In this document: piece after piece, positions 24,107 through 32,516 of the stretch
Numbering within the stretch: position 1 is the stretch's first letter
How the letters are laid out: every line of letters begins with the position of its first letter
Source of the DNA: Defluviitaleaceae bacterium
Lineage (GTDB): Bacteria; Bacillota; Clostridia; Lachnospirales; WQUN01
DNA: 39,441 nucleotides
Direction: 5' to 3'
Assembly: GCA_009786685.1 (NCBI GenBank)
Contig: WQRQ01000011.1
Coordinates: forward strand, 1 to 39,441
Translations under genes and position numbers: made by a program
Notes under the pieces: model-generated
The model's input: only the letters and a program-made list of their open reading frames with translations
Database searches by the model: none
Told to the model about the DNA's origin: nothing

Positions 24107-24621
24107 ACACCCAAAACCTCTCTCAATACCTTTAGTGTAACCATGGCATGTTTAAACGAGTAATTTTCGATTTGGTGTACCAATACTTTTGTTTCCGGGA
24201 TAAGTGCTATTTCTTCGATTAGCTTTATGCACTCGCCGTCGCTTTCTTTAAGCAGTGCTTGCAGACGGTCGAATAGTGCCTTTTGCTCGTCGGGGGTTGG
24301 TGGGATGTTTAGCTTGTCGTCGTCGGTTATACCCGATTCCACTATCGTCGTGAGTACGCGGTTTAGCTCGTTTTCTAAGATTTGCATGTCGTGGTTTTCC
24401 GGAGCTTCGCTGTTGCGTAGACGTTGTTCTATTTTTAATGCGATATCAACGAGGGCTTCTTCTTTTATAAGCCCCGCTGTTCCCTTTAGCGTATGCACCA
24501 AACGATGCGCTGTGGAAAAATGCTTTGCGGCGATTTCTGCCTGCAAATCCTCAAATGTGTACTTTTGGCCTTTTACAAAATCTTTCCTAAGTTTGATTTC
24601 CTCACGGTTAAGCTTTTTCAT
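24103..24621 (-). CDS. Stand-alone histidine phosphotransfer (HPt) protein
   Basis: A 172-residue, probably all-helical protein. AHRLVHTLKGTAGLIKEEALVDIALKIEQRL (residues 38-66 or so) is a clear HPt motif with phospho-acceptor His43. The remaining C-terminal hundred residues form a second helical region that could be a degenerate HPt. HPt proteins shuttle phosphoryl groups between hybrid kinases and receivers. The start lies 2 bp after the single-domain receiver, and the stop overlaps mnmG by four bases. No kinase is in the window, so the source of phosphate must be encoded elsewhere. Confidence 0.85.
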   Translation of the reverse strand: MKKLNREEIKLRKDFVKGQKYTFEDLQAEIAAKHFSTAHRLVHTLKGTAGLIKEEALVDIALKIEQRLRNSEAPENHDMQILENELNRVLTTIVESGITDDDKLNIPPTPDEQKALFDRLQALLKESDGECIKLIEEIALIPETKVLVHQIENYSFKHAMVTLKVLREVLGV

Positions 24622-24623
24622 GT

Positions 24624-24992
24624 TTATTTCCCCCTAATATGCGTTTTTACGATTTGCAGGATTTCGCCTTCTTCAAATGGTTTTTTAATAAAATCCGCAG
24701 CTCCCAGCTCAAGGCACTGTGCTTTGCTTTCATCTTGGCCTGTTATGATGATAATTGGGATGTCGCATGTGTTATCCGATTTTTTAAGCCGTTTTATTAC
24801 ATCAAAGCCCGAAATCCCCGGCATGTTTATATCCAAAAGGATAGTGCAAACATTGTACTCCTCTGCGATTACAATGCCCTCCTCGCCGCTTTTTGCGACC
24901 TTAATATAATAATACGGCAGAAGAATACGACATAATGCAGAGATTATCATAGGCGTGTCGTCGATAACTAAAATTGTATTTTTTATATCCAT
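24624..24992 (-). CDS. Single-domain response regulator (CheY-like)
   Basis: About 122 residues from ATG 24990-24992, with AGAGG before it; the open frame upstream crosses the promoter. The receiver has acidic residues at 11-12 (VIDDTP), phospho-acceptor Asp54 (ILLDINMPG), Thr84-Gly and Lys104 (FIKKPF). It has no output domain, so it likely passes phosphate to, or takes it from, the adjacent HPt protein. A promoter with TACAAT lies about 90 bases upstream. Confidence 0.9.
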   Translation of the reverse strand: MDIKNTILVIDDTPMIISALCRILLPYYYIKVAKSGEEGIVIAEEYNVCTILLDINMPGISGFDVIKRLKKSDNTCDIPIIIITGQDESKAQCLELGAADFIKKPFEEGEILQIVKTHIRGK

Positions 24993-25036
24993 CCTTTGCC
25001 TCTCACCCCCGAAGGCTTTTTTTATGCCGGTAACAG

Positions 25037-25067
25037 AAGGCGTGCCTGTGAGCCTGCGGCACGCTTT
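25037..25067 (-). promoter_or_regulatory. Leader hairpin of the REC-HPt-mnmG operon
   Basis: In the minus-strand transcript AAAGCGTGCC pairs with GGCACGCCTT, one mismatch, around an 11-base loop. It lies between the promoter -10 (25080-25085) and the REC start codon. No clear U-tract follows, so an attenuator role is uncertain. Confidence 0.4.
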
Positions 25068-25079
25068 GTTAGTAAAAAT

Positions 25080-25108
25080 ATTGTAACAAAGATGTAATAC
25101 AAGGGCAA
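25080..25108 (-). promoter_or_regulatory. Promoter of the REC-HPt-mnmG operon
   Basis: On the minus strand a -35-like TTGCCC (25103-25108) and a -10 TACAAT (25080-25085) are 17 bp apart. The -10 matches consensus at five of six positions. Confidence 0.55.
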
Positions 25109-25120
25109 GAAATTTTATGA

Positions 25121-25161
25121 CAAAATTCAACTGACGATAATTTACGGTCAGTTGAATTTTG
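25121..25161. repeat. Intergenic palindrome related to the histidine-kinase palindrome
   Basis: Two perfect 15-bp arms (CAAAATTCAACTGAC / GTCAGTTGAATTTTG) surround GATAATTTACG. It shares the 15-mer TTCAACTGACGATAA with 13984-14018. It lies between the divergent REC and regulator promoters, so it may double as an operator. Confidence 0.85.
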
Positions 25162-25186
25162 CAAAAACCATTTTTCTTTCTAAAAA

Positions 25187-25241
25187 TGTCATAAAAATGT
25201 CATAAAAACTCCGAGAATACATGAAAAATGCGTGGTACAAT
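25187..25241 (+). promoter_or_regulatory. Promoter region of the CdaR/PucR-type regulator with TGTCATAAAA repeats
   Basis: An extended -10 (TGG then TACAAT, 25236-25241) lies 30 bases before the GTG start; no good -35 is visible, which fits an activator-dependent promoter. TGTCATAAAA occurs twice in tandem (25187-25196, 25198-25207) and once inverted (25113-25122), suggesting operator sites for this or another regulator. Confidence 0.45.
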
Positions 25242-25271
25242 AAACATGTATGCAACAAAGGAGGTTTTATA

Positions 25272-26363
25272 GTGATTTCAAATCAAATTCTGCAAAGCAC
25301 GGTAGACGGCTTAAAAAACATCATTCGCAAAGATATAACGATAATAGACCGCGAAGGTGCGCTTGTGGCAACCACAGAGTCCGACGCAAACCCCGCGACC
25401 CTTTCTTTTGTAAACAACGTGATACAATCCCCTGCGGAAAATCAGCTTATTCAGGGCAGCCAGTATTTTAAGGTTTTGGATAACGGCATAACCGAGTATA
25501 TTTTAGTGGTGCGCGGCGACGACGAAGACGCCTTCCGAGTGGGTAAGCTTGCGGCGTTTCATATACAGGCACTTATGATGGCCTACAAGGAACGCTTTGA
25601 CCGCGATAATTTTATAAAAAATCTACTGCTGGATAACCTGCTGCTGGTAGATATCTACAGCCGCGCAAAAAAACTACGCATAGAAAACGGCGTAAGACGT
25701 GTTGTATATCTGGTCGAGACAAACGTAGACACAGACATGAGCGCGGTAGAGGTTTTACGCGGTATTTTCCCCGACCGACAAAAGGATTTTGTCACTGCCG
25801 TAGACGAGACCAGCATTATTCTGGTAAAGGAACTGCAAGACCGCGACTCCGCAGGCGAAATAGAACAAATTGCAGAAACCATAGTAGACACCCTAAGCAC
25901 CGAGGCAATGAGCCGCATATACGTGGCCATAGGCTCGGTAGTTACCGACCTAAAAAACGTATCCTCCAGCTTTAAAGAAGCACGACTGGCACAAGAAGTA
26001 GGCAAAATCTTTGAGGTAGAAAAGCAAATAGTAAACTACGAACGCCTTGGCATAGGCCGCCTAATCTATCAACTCCCGCTACCCCTGTGCCGCATTTTTA
26101 TCAACGAAATGCTGCAAGGCTTCAGCATAGAAGACATCGACGAAGAAATGTTTACCACAGTAACCAAATTCTTCGAAAACGACCTAAACGTAAGCGAAAC
26201 CTCCCGCGAGCTTTTTATCCACAGAAACACACTAGTCTACAGGCTGGACAAACTCCAAAAACTCACAAGGCTAGATTTGCGTAAATTCACCGACGCAATA
26301 ACATTTAAAATAACGCTGATGGTTAACCGCTACATGCAATACCGCGAAAAACAGCAATTCTAG
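25272..26363 (+). CDS. CdaR/PucR-type helix-turn-helix transcriptional regulator
   Basis: About 363 residues from GTG 25272-25274, preceded by AAAGGAGG at seven bases; the upstream in-frame ATG has no ribosome site. Residues 5-130 resemble a sugar-diacid recognition domain (ISNQILQSTVDGLKNIIRKDITIIDREGALVAT), the middle a GGDEF-like fold, and residues 300-355 the PucR-type HTH_30 (FFENDLNVSETSRELFIHRNTLVYRLDKLQ). CdaR-type proteins respond to diacids such as glucarate or glycerate. Here the gene is followed by ftsEX, an odd context; its target may be itself or a distant pathway. Confidence 0.85.
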   Translation: MISNQILQSTVDGLKNIIRKDITIIDREGALVATTESDANPATLSFVNNVIQSPAENQLIQGSQYFKVLDNGITEYILVVRGDDEDAFRVGKLAAFHIQALMMAYKERFDRDNFIKNLLLDNLLLVDIYSRAKKLRIENGVRRVVYLVETNVDTDMSAVEVLRGIFPDRQKDFVTAVDETSIILVKELQDRDSAGEIEQIAETIVDTLSTEAMSRIYVAIGSVVTDLKNVSSSFKEARLAQEVGKIFEVEKQIVNYERLGIGRLIYQLPLPLCRIFINEMLQGFSIEDIDEEMFTTVTKFFENDLNVSETSRELFIHRNTLVYRLDKLQKLTRLDLRKFTDAITFKITLMVNRYMQYREKQQF

Positions 26364-26407
26364 CCCTTGCGAAGCAAGGGCGGGCGAACGAACTCGCGCA
26401 GCGAGTT
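26364..26407. repeat. Pair of triloop mini-hairpins between the regulator and ftsE
   Basis: CCCTTGC-GAA-GCAAGGG (26364-26380) and AACTCGC-GCA-GCGAGTT (26391-26407) are both perfect 7-bp stems with three-base loops. They begin at the regulator's stop codon. They belong to the same style of GC-rich mini-hairpins seen at 16141, in mnmG, and at 37630-37761. Confidence 0.8.
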
Positions 26408-26437
26408 TGTGAGATTCATATTTTAAGGAGTTTCCAA

Positions 26438-27142
26438 ATGATAGAATTCAACAACGTAAGTAAAATATTCGAAAACGGCGCGAAAGGCCTATGTAACCTT
26501 GATTTATTTATCGACAAAGGCGAGTTTGTCTTTGTAGTAGGCACAAGCGGCTCGGGCAAAACCAGCTTTGTAAGGCTTCTTATGAAGGAGATAGAGCCTT
26601 CCGGCGGGCAGATTTTAGTGGATGGGCAGGATATTTCTACGATTAGAAGGGGTAAACTGCCTTATTATCGCCGTAAGATGGGCGTTGTTTTCCAAGACTT
26701 TAGGTTGCTTAAAAATAAAACAGTGTTTGAAAATGTGGCTTATGCGATGCAAATAGTAGAGGCCACAAACCGCGAAATCCGTAGGGCTGTACCGCAGGTA
26801 CTGGCTCTTGTTGGCTTGCAGAAAAAGGCTAAGGCATACCCGAGCCAGCTTTCCGGCGGTGAGCAGCAGCGTACCGCGCTTGCGAGGGCTATAGTTAATC
26901 GCCCGCCGCTGCTTATTGCGGACGAGCCTACGGGTAATCTCGACCCCGATACGGCATGGGAAATTATGACGCTGCTGGAAGATATAAATGACCGCGGCAC
27001 AACCGTAGTGGTGGCGACACATGCGCATGATATCGTGGACGATATGCAAAAGCGCGTGGTGGCTCTACGCAACGGCGAGCTTGTGCAAGATGTGGGCGTC
27101 AGCAGTTTTCCCGATTTAGGGGGTATTATAGATGAAGCCTAG
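26438..27142 (+). CDS. ftsE: Cell division ATP-binding protein FtsE
   Basis: A 234-residue ABC ATPase. Walker [10 protein letters not shown], the Q-loop [22 protein letters not shown], signature [33 protein letters not shown] with Walker B, and the switch THAHDIVD are intact. FtsE powers FtsX to activate cell-wall hydrolases at the division or elongation site. AAGGAG lies before ATG. It overlaps ftsX by 11 bases, so the pair is translationally coupled. Confidence 0.96.
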   Translation: MIEFNNVSKIFENGAKGLCNLDLFIDKGEFVFVVGTSGSGKTSFVRLLMKEIEPSGGQILVDGQDISTIRRGKLPYYRRKMGVVFQDFRLLKNKTVFENVAYAMQIVEATNREIRRAVPQVLALVGLQKKAKAYPSQLSGGEQQRTALARAIVNRPPLLIADEPTGNLDPDTAWEIMTLLEDINDRGTTVVVATHAHDIVDDMQKRVVALRNGELVQDVGVSSFPDLGGIIDEA

Positions 27143-28025
27143 GACTATTAAATATTATATTACCGAGGCCATCCGCAGTATAATTTACAATCGCTTTATG
27201 TCTATCGCGAGTATTTTTGCGGTGGCGTCGAGTATTTTTATAGTGGTGATTTTTTATACGATAGGTGCAAACGTCGAGCATTTTATGAATCAACTGGAAA
27301 GCCAAATGGGAATGGCCGTACGACTGGACGAAGAAATAACCACATCACAGCAGGTACTGCTGGAGCAGCGCATACGGGAGCTACAACATGTAGCCGGGGT
27401 ACGCTTTCTACCTCGCGAAGAAGCCCTTGCAAGCATGGAGCGCACCATGGGCGAAGCGGCTGTGCGTGGGCTGGAGCGCGATAATCCGCTACGGGATTCT
27501 TTTATGGTGGAGCTTACCGACCTTGCATTTCACGACGAGGTGGAGCGCGCTATTTTAAATATGCATTCCGACGGGGTTGCGGAGATTCACAGTGAGGCGG
27601 AGTTTGCTCGTACGCTTACCATGATTTCCAATGTGGTGAGCATTATTTCCGCTATATTGGTGCTTATCCTTGCGGGGATTTCTGTTATTATTATCACAAA
27701 TACCATCAGGATTACCGTAAATGCACGCAAAACCGAGATTAATATTATGAAATACGTGGGTGCTACCGACTGGTTTATCCGTTGGCCTTTTGTTATCGAG
27801 GGCATGATTATCGGTCTGCTGGGCGGTGCTATACCCGCGATTATATGCTGGTTTGGATACAGTCGGGTTATTGCGGCGATTGACGCTATTCCGCAGCTTT
27901 CTTTTATCGAGTTTTTGCCGCATGAGCATATTATGGCCTATGTTGTACCCTTCTCGCTGATTTTGGGCGTGGTTATCGGGTTGATAGGGTCTATTACTTC
28001 TGTAAAGCGACATCTGAAGGTGTAA
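27132..28025 (+). CDS. ftsX: Cell division permease-like protein FtsX
   Basis: A 297-residue protein: short N-terminal cytoplasmic part, a first helix at 20-45 ([19 protein letters not shown]), an extracytoplasmic domain of about 120 residues with the typical VRLDEE... LPREEAL region, then three helices near 170-195, 220-240 and 265-290. [38 protein letters not shown] is the FtsX family signature. Its outer loop should bind and activate the downstream M23 hydrolase. Confidence 0.95.
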   Translation: MKPRTIKYYITEAIRSIIYNRFMSIASIFAVASSIFIVVIFYTIGANVEHFMNQLESQMGMAVRLDEEITTSQQVLLEQRIRELQHVAGVRFLPREEALASMERTMGEAAVRGLERDNPLRDSFMVELTDLAFHDEVERAILNMHSDGVAEIHSEAEFARTLTMISNVVSIISAILVLILAGISVIIITNTIRITVNARKTEINIMKYVGATDWFIRWPFVIEGMIIGLLGGAIPAIICWFGYSRVIAAIDAIPQLSFIEFLPHEHIMAYVVPFSLILGVVIGLIGSITSVKRHLKV

Positions 28026-28039
28026 ACGAGGAGGTTACT

Positions 28040-29287
28040 ATGAAAAAGTATTTGGTGGGGTTACTTATCGCAGCATTAGTATTGCCTATTTTGCCGGCGG
28101 CGGCTTCGCAGGCTACACGCGACCAGCTTAGGGAAATGGAACGCCAACGCGCAGCGGCAGGGCAACTCGTCAGCGAGCAGCAAAATCTTTTGGCCGGCAC
28201 AGAATTCGAAATGTCCCTCATCATGGCCGAAATGCAGGAACTCGACCAGCAAATCATGGACGCCAACGAAAAACTGGAAACCATAGAATACAACCTCCTT
28301 GTAACGGAGCTTCGACTCGAAGAAGCAGAAGAAGAGCTAACCATAGCACGCGAAGAACGAGACACGCAAATGGAAATCCTACGCGAGCGAGTACGTGTAA
28401 TGCACGAGAATGGACAGGCGGGCTTTTTGGAAATTCTTTTTCAGGCAGAAAACATCTCCGACTTTTTTTCGCGCTGGGAATACATACGTACCGTGGCGCA
28501 GTTTGACCGAGACCTGCTGGACAGTTTTGAAGAAACCGAAGAGCGCATATATGCAAACGTAGAAAATTTGGCAGCAAACCGCGCACTAATCCGCGACCTG
28601 GGCGCACAGGTAGAAGCCGCAAAACGAGAAATCGACCTGCGCTTGGCCGAGCGTGCATTATTTTTTGCGGCCTTGGAAGAAGACGCAGAACGCCACAACG
28701 AGTGGTTGGCATTACTGGAAGAAGAAGCCCACGCGATAGACATAGAGTTTGGCGTAGTCCGAGACCGCTACCGCGCAGAAGTAGCCGAGCAGGAACGTAT
28801 CCGCCGCGAAGCGGAAGAAGCCCGCCGCCGCGCAGAAGCCGCCGCCCGTGCCGCCGAGCAGGCAAACAGACTGGCGTCGCTAAACAGCTTTGAAAACTTT
28901 GCATGGCCGCTTGCGATACAGGGGCAGTTTTCCAGCCCGTTTGGCAATCGCCCAAGCCCGTTTAATGCCGCCCGTACGGAGTTCCATACAGGCATAGACA
29001 TTGCTGCCCCCGCAAACACACGCATAAACGCTGCCGAGGCAGGCTATGTACGCCTTGCAGGATGGAGCGCGAGCTGGGGCAACTGGATTATCATAGACCA
29101 CGCCAACGGCTACAGCACAATGTACGCTCACAACACCCGCAACCGCGTAACCGAAGGCCAACGCGTAACCCGAGGCCAGCATATAGCAGACGTAGGCACA
29201 ACAGGAATGAGTACAGGCAATCACCTGCACTTCGAAGTAAGAATAAACGGCACACACGTAGACCCCATGCGGTATTTTGGAGGCTAA
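28040..29287 (+). CDS. Secreted coiled-coil M23 murein hydrolase (FtsEX-controlled)
   Basis: A 415-residue protein with a signal peptide (residues 1-22, hydrophobic core then AAAS), a long coiled coil (about 25-270) and a LytM/M23 endopeptidase domain (295-415). The metal and catalytic residues are present: His316 and Asp320 in FHTGID, and His395-x-His397 in NHLHFEV, plus YAHN. Unlike E. coli EnvC, whose LytM domain lacks these residues and only activates amidases, this protein should cleave peptide cross-links itself. GAGGAGG precedes the start by seven bases, 14 bp after ftsX. This is a PcsB/CwlO-like arrangement with an M23 domain in place of CHAP or NlpC/P60. Confidence 0.92.
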   Translation: MKKYLVGLLIAALVLPILPAAASQATRDQLREMERQRAAAGQLVSEQQNLLAGTEFEMSLIMAEMQELDQQIMDANEKLETIEYNLLVTELRLEEAEEELTIAREERDTQMEILRERVRVMHENGQAGFLEILFQAENISDFFSRWEYIRTVAQFDRDLLDSFEETEERIYANVENLAANRALIRDLGAQVEAAKREIDLRLAERALFFAALEEDAERHNEWLALLEEEAHAIDIEFGVVRDRYRAEVAEQERIRREAEEARRRAEAAARAAEQANRLASLNSFENFAWPLAIQGQFSSPFGNRPSPFNAARTEFHTGIDIAAPANTRINAAEAGYVRLAGWSASWGNWIIIDHANGYSTMYAHNTRNRVTEGQRVTRGQHIADVGTTGMSTGNHLHFEVRINGTHVDPMRYFGG

Positions 29288-29288
29288 A

Positions 29289-30437
29289 ATGAAGATAATA
29301 GACGCAACCCGAGGTAAACCACACACCGAGCAAGTCGCGCTTGCCAACGAATTAATAAACGCGCCGCTTTCTTCCTATATAGCGGAAGGCGGTGCGGATA
29401 TAAGAAATTACAGCATAAGCGACGGCCTACCCGAGATGAAGCGGATTTTCGCGGAATTGCTAAACGTGGACGCGAGCGAAGTAATCGTCGGAGGGAACTC
29501 CAGCCTAAATTTAATGTTCGACTGCTTTGCCACATTTGTACTGGCACGGCAGTGGGACACAGCGAGGGCTAAATTCATTTGCCCCGCGCCGGGATACGAC
29601 CGCCATTTCTCCATCTGTGAATACTTCGGCGTAGAAATGCTAACCGTTGACATGACAGAAAACGGCCCCGATATGGATGCCGTAGAAAAGCACGCCGCAG
29701 ACCCCGATGTAGTCGGCATGTGGTGCGTCCCCGTATTCTCCAACCCGCAAGGCTACGTCTACAGCGACGAAACAATAGCACGGCTGGCAAAAATGAAAAC
29801 CGCCCACCCGCATTTTAAGATTTTATGGGACGACGCATACACCATCCACCACTTTAGCGGCGCACGCCCAAAAATCCTTAGCATCATGGCCGAATGCAGA
29901 AAAAACAACAACGAATCACGACCCGTAATATTTACGTCCTTCTCAAAAATAAGTGTGGCGGGCGCGGGCATATCATGCCTTGCCGCCGCAGGCGAAGCCG
30001 CCGCAACCCTCCGCAAAAGAATCGCAACACAAACCATAGGACCCGACAAAGTAAATCAGCAACGCCACATAAATTTTTTCAAAGACGCAAAAGGCATAGA
30101 AGCCCACATGCAAAAACACGCAACAATCCTACGCCCAAAATTCGAATATACAATCGAGTACATGGAAAAACACCTGCAAGGCACAGGTGCGACCTTTACA
30201 AAACCACGCGGCGGATACTTTATATCCGTAGAAACCCCACCAAACTGCGCAAAACGGGTATGCCAAATATGTAAAGAAAACGGCGTACTAATCACCAACG
30301 CCGGCGCGACCTTCCCCTATGGCAAAGACCCCGCCGACACAAATCTGCGCTTCGCACCGACCTTCCTATCCATGGATGAATTGAAAAAATCGCTGGAGGT
30401 TTTTTGCGAAGCAGTAAAAGCTGCTGCCGAGGAGTAA
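29289..30437 (+). CDS. Type Ic aspartate aminotransferase-like PLP enzyme
   Basis: About 382 residues from ATG 29289, preceded by GGAGG at five bases. Fold-type I PLP enzyme: GGNSSLNLMFDC near residue 70 (phosphate-binding), VPVFSNPQGYVYS (Asn contacting the cofactor), ILWDDAYTIHHFSG (Asp) and the Schiff-base lysine in FTSFSKISVAGAGI. The last third ends with the substrate-arginine region NLRFAPTF. Subgroup Ic aspartate aminotransferases share this architecture; other substrates remain possible. It overlaps the end of the M23 gene region by one base and is likely cotranscribed with ftsEX. Confidence 0.85.
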   Translation: MKIIDATRGKPHTEQVALANELINAPLSSYIAEGGADIRNYSISDGLPEMKRIFAELLNVDASEVIVGGNSSLNLMFDCFATFVLARQWDTARAKFICPAPGYDRHFSICEYFGVEMLTVDMTENGPDMDAVEKHAADPDVVGMWCVPVFSNPQGYVYSDETIARLAKMKTAHPHFKILWDDAYTIHHFSGARPKILSIMAECRKNNNESRPVIFTSFSKISVAGAGISCLAAAGEAAATLRKRIATQTIGPDKVNQQRHINFFKDAKGIEAHMQKHATILRPKFEYTIEYMEKHLQGTGATFTKPRGGYFISVETPPNCAKRVCQICKENGVLITNAGATFPYGKDPADTNLRFAPTFLSMDELKKSLEVFCEAVKAAAEE

Positions 30438-30506
30438 AATTACAGTATATGGCAGATAGATGTTTTTGGATAAAGCTCACCGACCCGCATAAACACTGGT
30501 GATATC

Positions 30507-32513
30507 CTATGCCACGGCCACAGCGGGTGTATCCTCGCCCTTATCAAAGAACTTCTGCCATACAAAGATACCTGCGATAATGGCAACTCCCACCAAATTA
30601 ACGCGGATATCGGGGCCAACGAGTAAAAGACCCGCAGCAATGGCAATTATACGAAGCGTCCAGTTAAGCCTACGTACCAAGTACCCGGAAAAGCCCGAAG
30701 CAACGCAAACGATACCAATGACGCCGGTAACAACAATATGCACAATGGAAACAAAATCAGCGTCGAGGAACAACATCTGCGGATTAAACACAAAAATATA
30801 AGGCACGATATAAGCGGCGACGGCTAACCTCGCGGCAATCAAGCTGGTAATCATAGGGTCGCCCTTTGCGATGGCCGCACCCGCGTACGAGGCAAGGGCA
30901 ACAGGCGGCGTAATATCGGCGTCTGTGCCAAAGTAGAAAACAAACATATGCGCCGCAAGCAGCGGTACACCGAGCCGTACCAAAATAGGCGCGGTAACGG
31001 TGGCCATAATTACATATTTAGCGGTGGTAGGCACACCCATGCCCAAAATAAGCGAGGCGAGCATACAGAAAAACAATACAGCGAGCATTCGCAGGGCGTC
31101 GTTGCCTATTACGCCCGCAATAGAAATCATTGCATTTGCAAAGGTAATTCCCAGCCCGGTTAGGGTTACTACGCCTACTACTATTCCGGCGACGGCGCAG
31201 GCTATGCCTATGCCTACGACGTTTTTGGCGGCGGTTTCGAGTGCTTCAAAGATTTTTGTGGGTGTCAGGCGCGTTTCTTTTCTAAACATGCTCAGCACGA
31301 TACACACTACAATCGCGTAGGTAGCCGCCGCTGTAGGCGTGTACCCGTTAGCTAAAAAATACACAATCGCAACCAATCCAAGCATGAGATAACCGCGTTT
31401 TATAAGAAGCGGCAAAGCCTTGGGAATCTGGTCGGCGGGCATACCTTTAAGCCCTTTTTTCTTGGCTTCGAAGTGGACGGAAACAAACACGCATACAAAA
31501 TAAAGCACGGCAGGTATCAACGCCGCCAGAGCGATTTCTGCAAAAGGAATGCCCGTGATTTCCGCCATAATAAAAGCAGCCGCGCCCATAACAGGCGGTA
31601 TCAACTGCCCACCCGTAGAAGCAGAAGCCTCCACAGCCCCCGCAAAGTTTTTATCGTAGCCCAATTTTTTCATCATGGGAATGGTAAACGACCCGGAAGA
31701 AACGGTATTAGCAACGGAGCTGCCGCAAATAGTAGCCTGCAACGCAGAAACAATAACGGAAGCCTTAGCAGGCCCGCCCGTAGCCTTACCCGCGATTGCG
31801 TTAGAAATATCAATAAAAAACTGCCCAATCCCCGTTTTTCGCACAAAAGCACCAAACAACAAAAACACAAAAATAAAAGTGGAGGCAACACCCATAGGCA
31901 CGCCCAAGACGCCTTCCATTTGATAAAACGTATGATTAATCAGTCTCTGCGGGCGGAATCCGTTATGCCCAAACATGCCCGGGATAAAATTGCCGTAAAG
32001 CGCGTAAAGCAGAAAAACACCTGCAACGATAATAAGCGGCAAGCCCACCACGCGGTAACAGGCAATAAACAAAATAGCAATCCCCACGACTACCACCCAA
32101 AAATCAATCTCGGTAATCGCACCCATTTGCGCGATGATTCTGTCAAAGAAAGCGACAAAATAAAAGAACGACGCCGCGCCGACGATTCCGAGAATCCAGT
32201 CGTACCACGGTATGTAGTTAACTCTGGTATTGGATTTCGCGCTTGCAGGGTAAAGCAAAAATGCCATAAACACAATAAAGCCCGCAAAAGACGCACGGTG
32301 TATCTGCATAGGAAGCAAAATAACCGTATTAATGGCCACCATATAAAGCGCGAAGGCCGCACAAATGCAACGCACAATTATCTTAGGTACGCCCTCAAAG
32401 TGGCGGGTACGGCTTTCCGGGTCGTACTTGGATATTATTTTTTGTTTTTCTTCATCGTTTAGGACTTCATCGGTTAAAACGACCTGCTCATTTTTGTTTT
32501 CTGTCATATACAT
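30507..32513 (-). CDS. TRAP transporter permease, fused 4TM/12TM type
   Basis: A 668-residue polytopic protein fusing the small (DctQ-like) and large (DctM-like) TRAP subunits, as in TAXI systems. Conserved stretches include AKASVIVSALQATICGSSVANTVSSGSFTIPMMKKLGY, GGQLIPPVMGAAAFIMAEI, GMGVPTTAKYVI and GTDADITPPVALASYAGAAIAKGDP. It moves an organic acid driven by a sodium or proton gradient with the binding protein encoded at the head of this operon. The start lies 3 bp after the DUF1850 gene. Confidence 0.93.
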   Translation of the reverse strand: MYMTENKNEQVVLTDEVLNDEEKQKIISKYDPESRTRHFEGVPKIIVRCICAAFALYMVAINTVILLPMQIHRASFAGFIVFMAFLLYPASAKSNTRVNYIPWYDWILGIVGAASFFYFVAFFDRIIAQMGAITEIDFWVVVVGIAILFIACYRVVGLPLIIVAGVFLLYALYGNFIPGMFGHNGFRPQRLINHTFYQMEGVLGVPMGVASTFIFVFLLFGAFVRKTGIGQFFIDISNAIAGKATGGPAKASVIVSALQATICGSSVANTVSSGSFTIPMMKKLGYDKNFAGAVEASASTGGQLIPPVMGAAAFIMAEITGIPFAEIALAALIPAVLYFVCVFVSVHFEAKKKGLKGMPADQIPKALPLLIKRGYLMLGLVAIVYFLANGYTPTAAATYAIVVCIVLSMFRKETRLTPTKIFEALETAAKNVVGIGIACAVAGIVVGVVTLTGLGITFANAMISIAGVIGNDALRMLAVLFFCMLASLILGMGVPTTAKYVIMATVTAPILVRLGVPLLAAHMFVFYFGTDADITPPVALASYAGAAIAKGDPMITSLIAARLAVAAYIVPYIFVFNPQMLFLDADFVSIVHIVVTGVIGIVCVASGFSGYLVRRLNWTLRIIAIAAGLLLVGPDIRVNLVGVAIIAGIFVWQKFFDKGEDTPAVAVA

Positions 32514-32516
32514 GCC

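Noticed and set aside
28254-28955. A 233-codon frame antisense to the M23 hydrolase
   Set aside because: Low-complexity Arg/Leu composition produced by the Glu/Ala/Arg-rich coiled coil on the coding strand; no start signals.
31473-32462. A 329-codon open frame antisense to the TRAP permease
   Set aside because: It is very rich in Lys, Arg, Asn and His, has no ribosome site and no recognisable motif. It mirrors the codon bias of the real membrane protein gene on the other strand.
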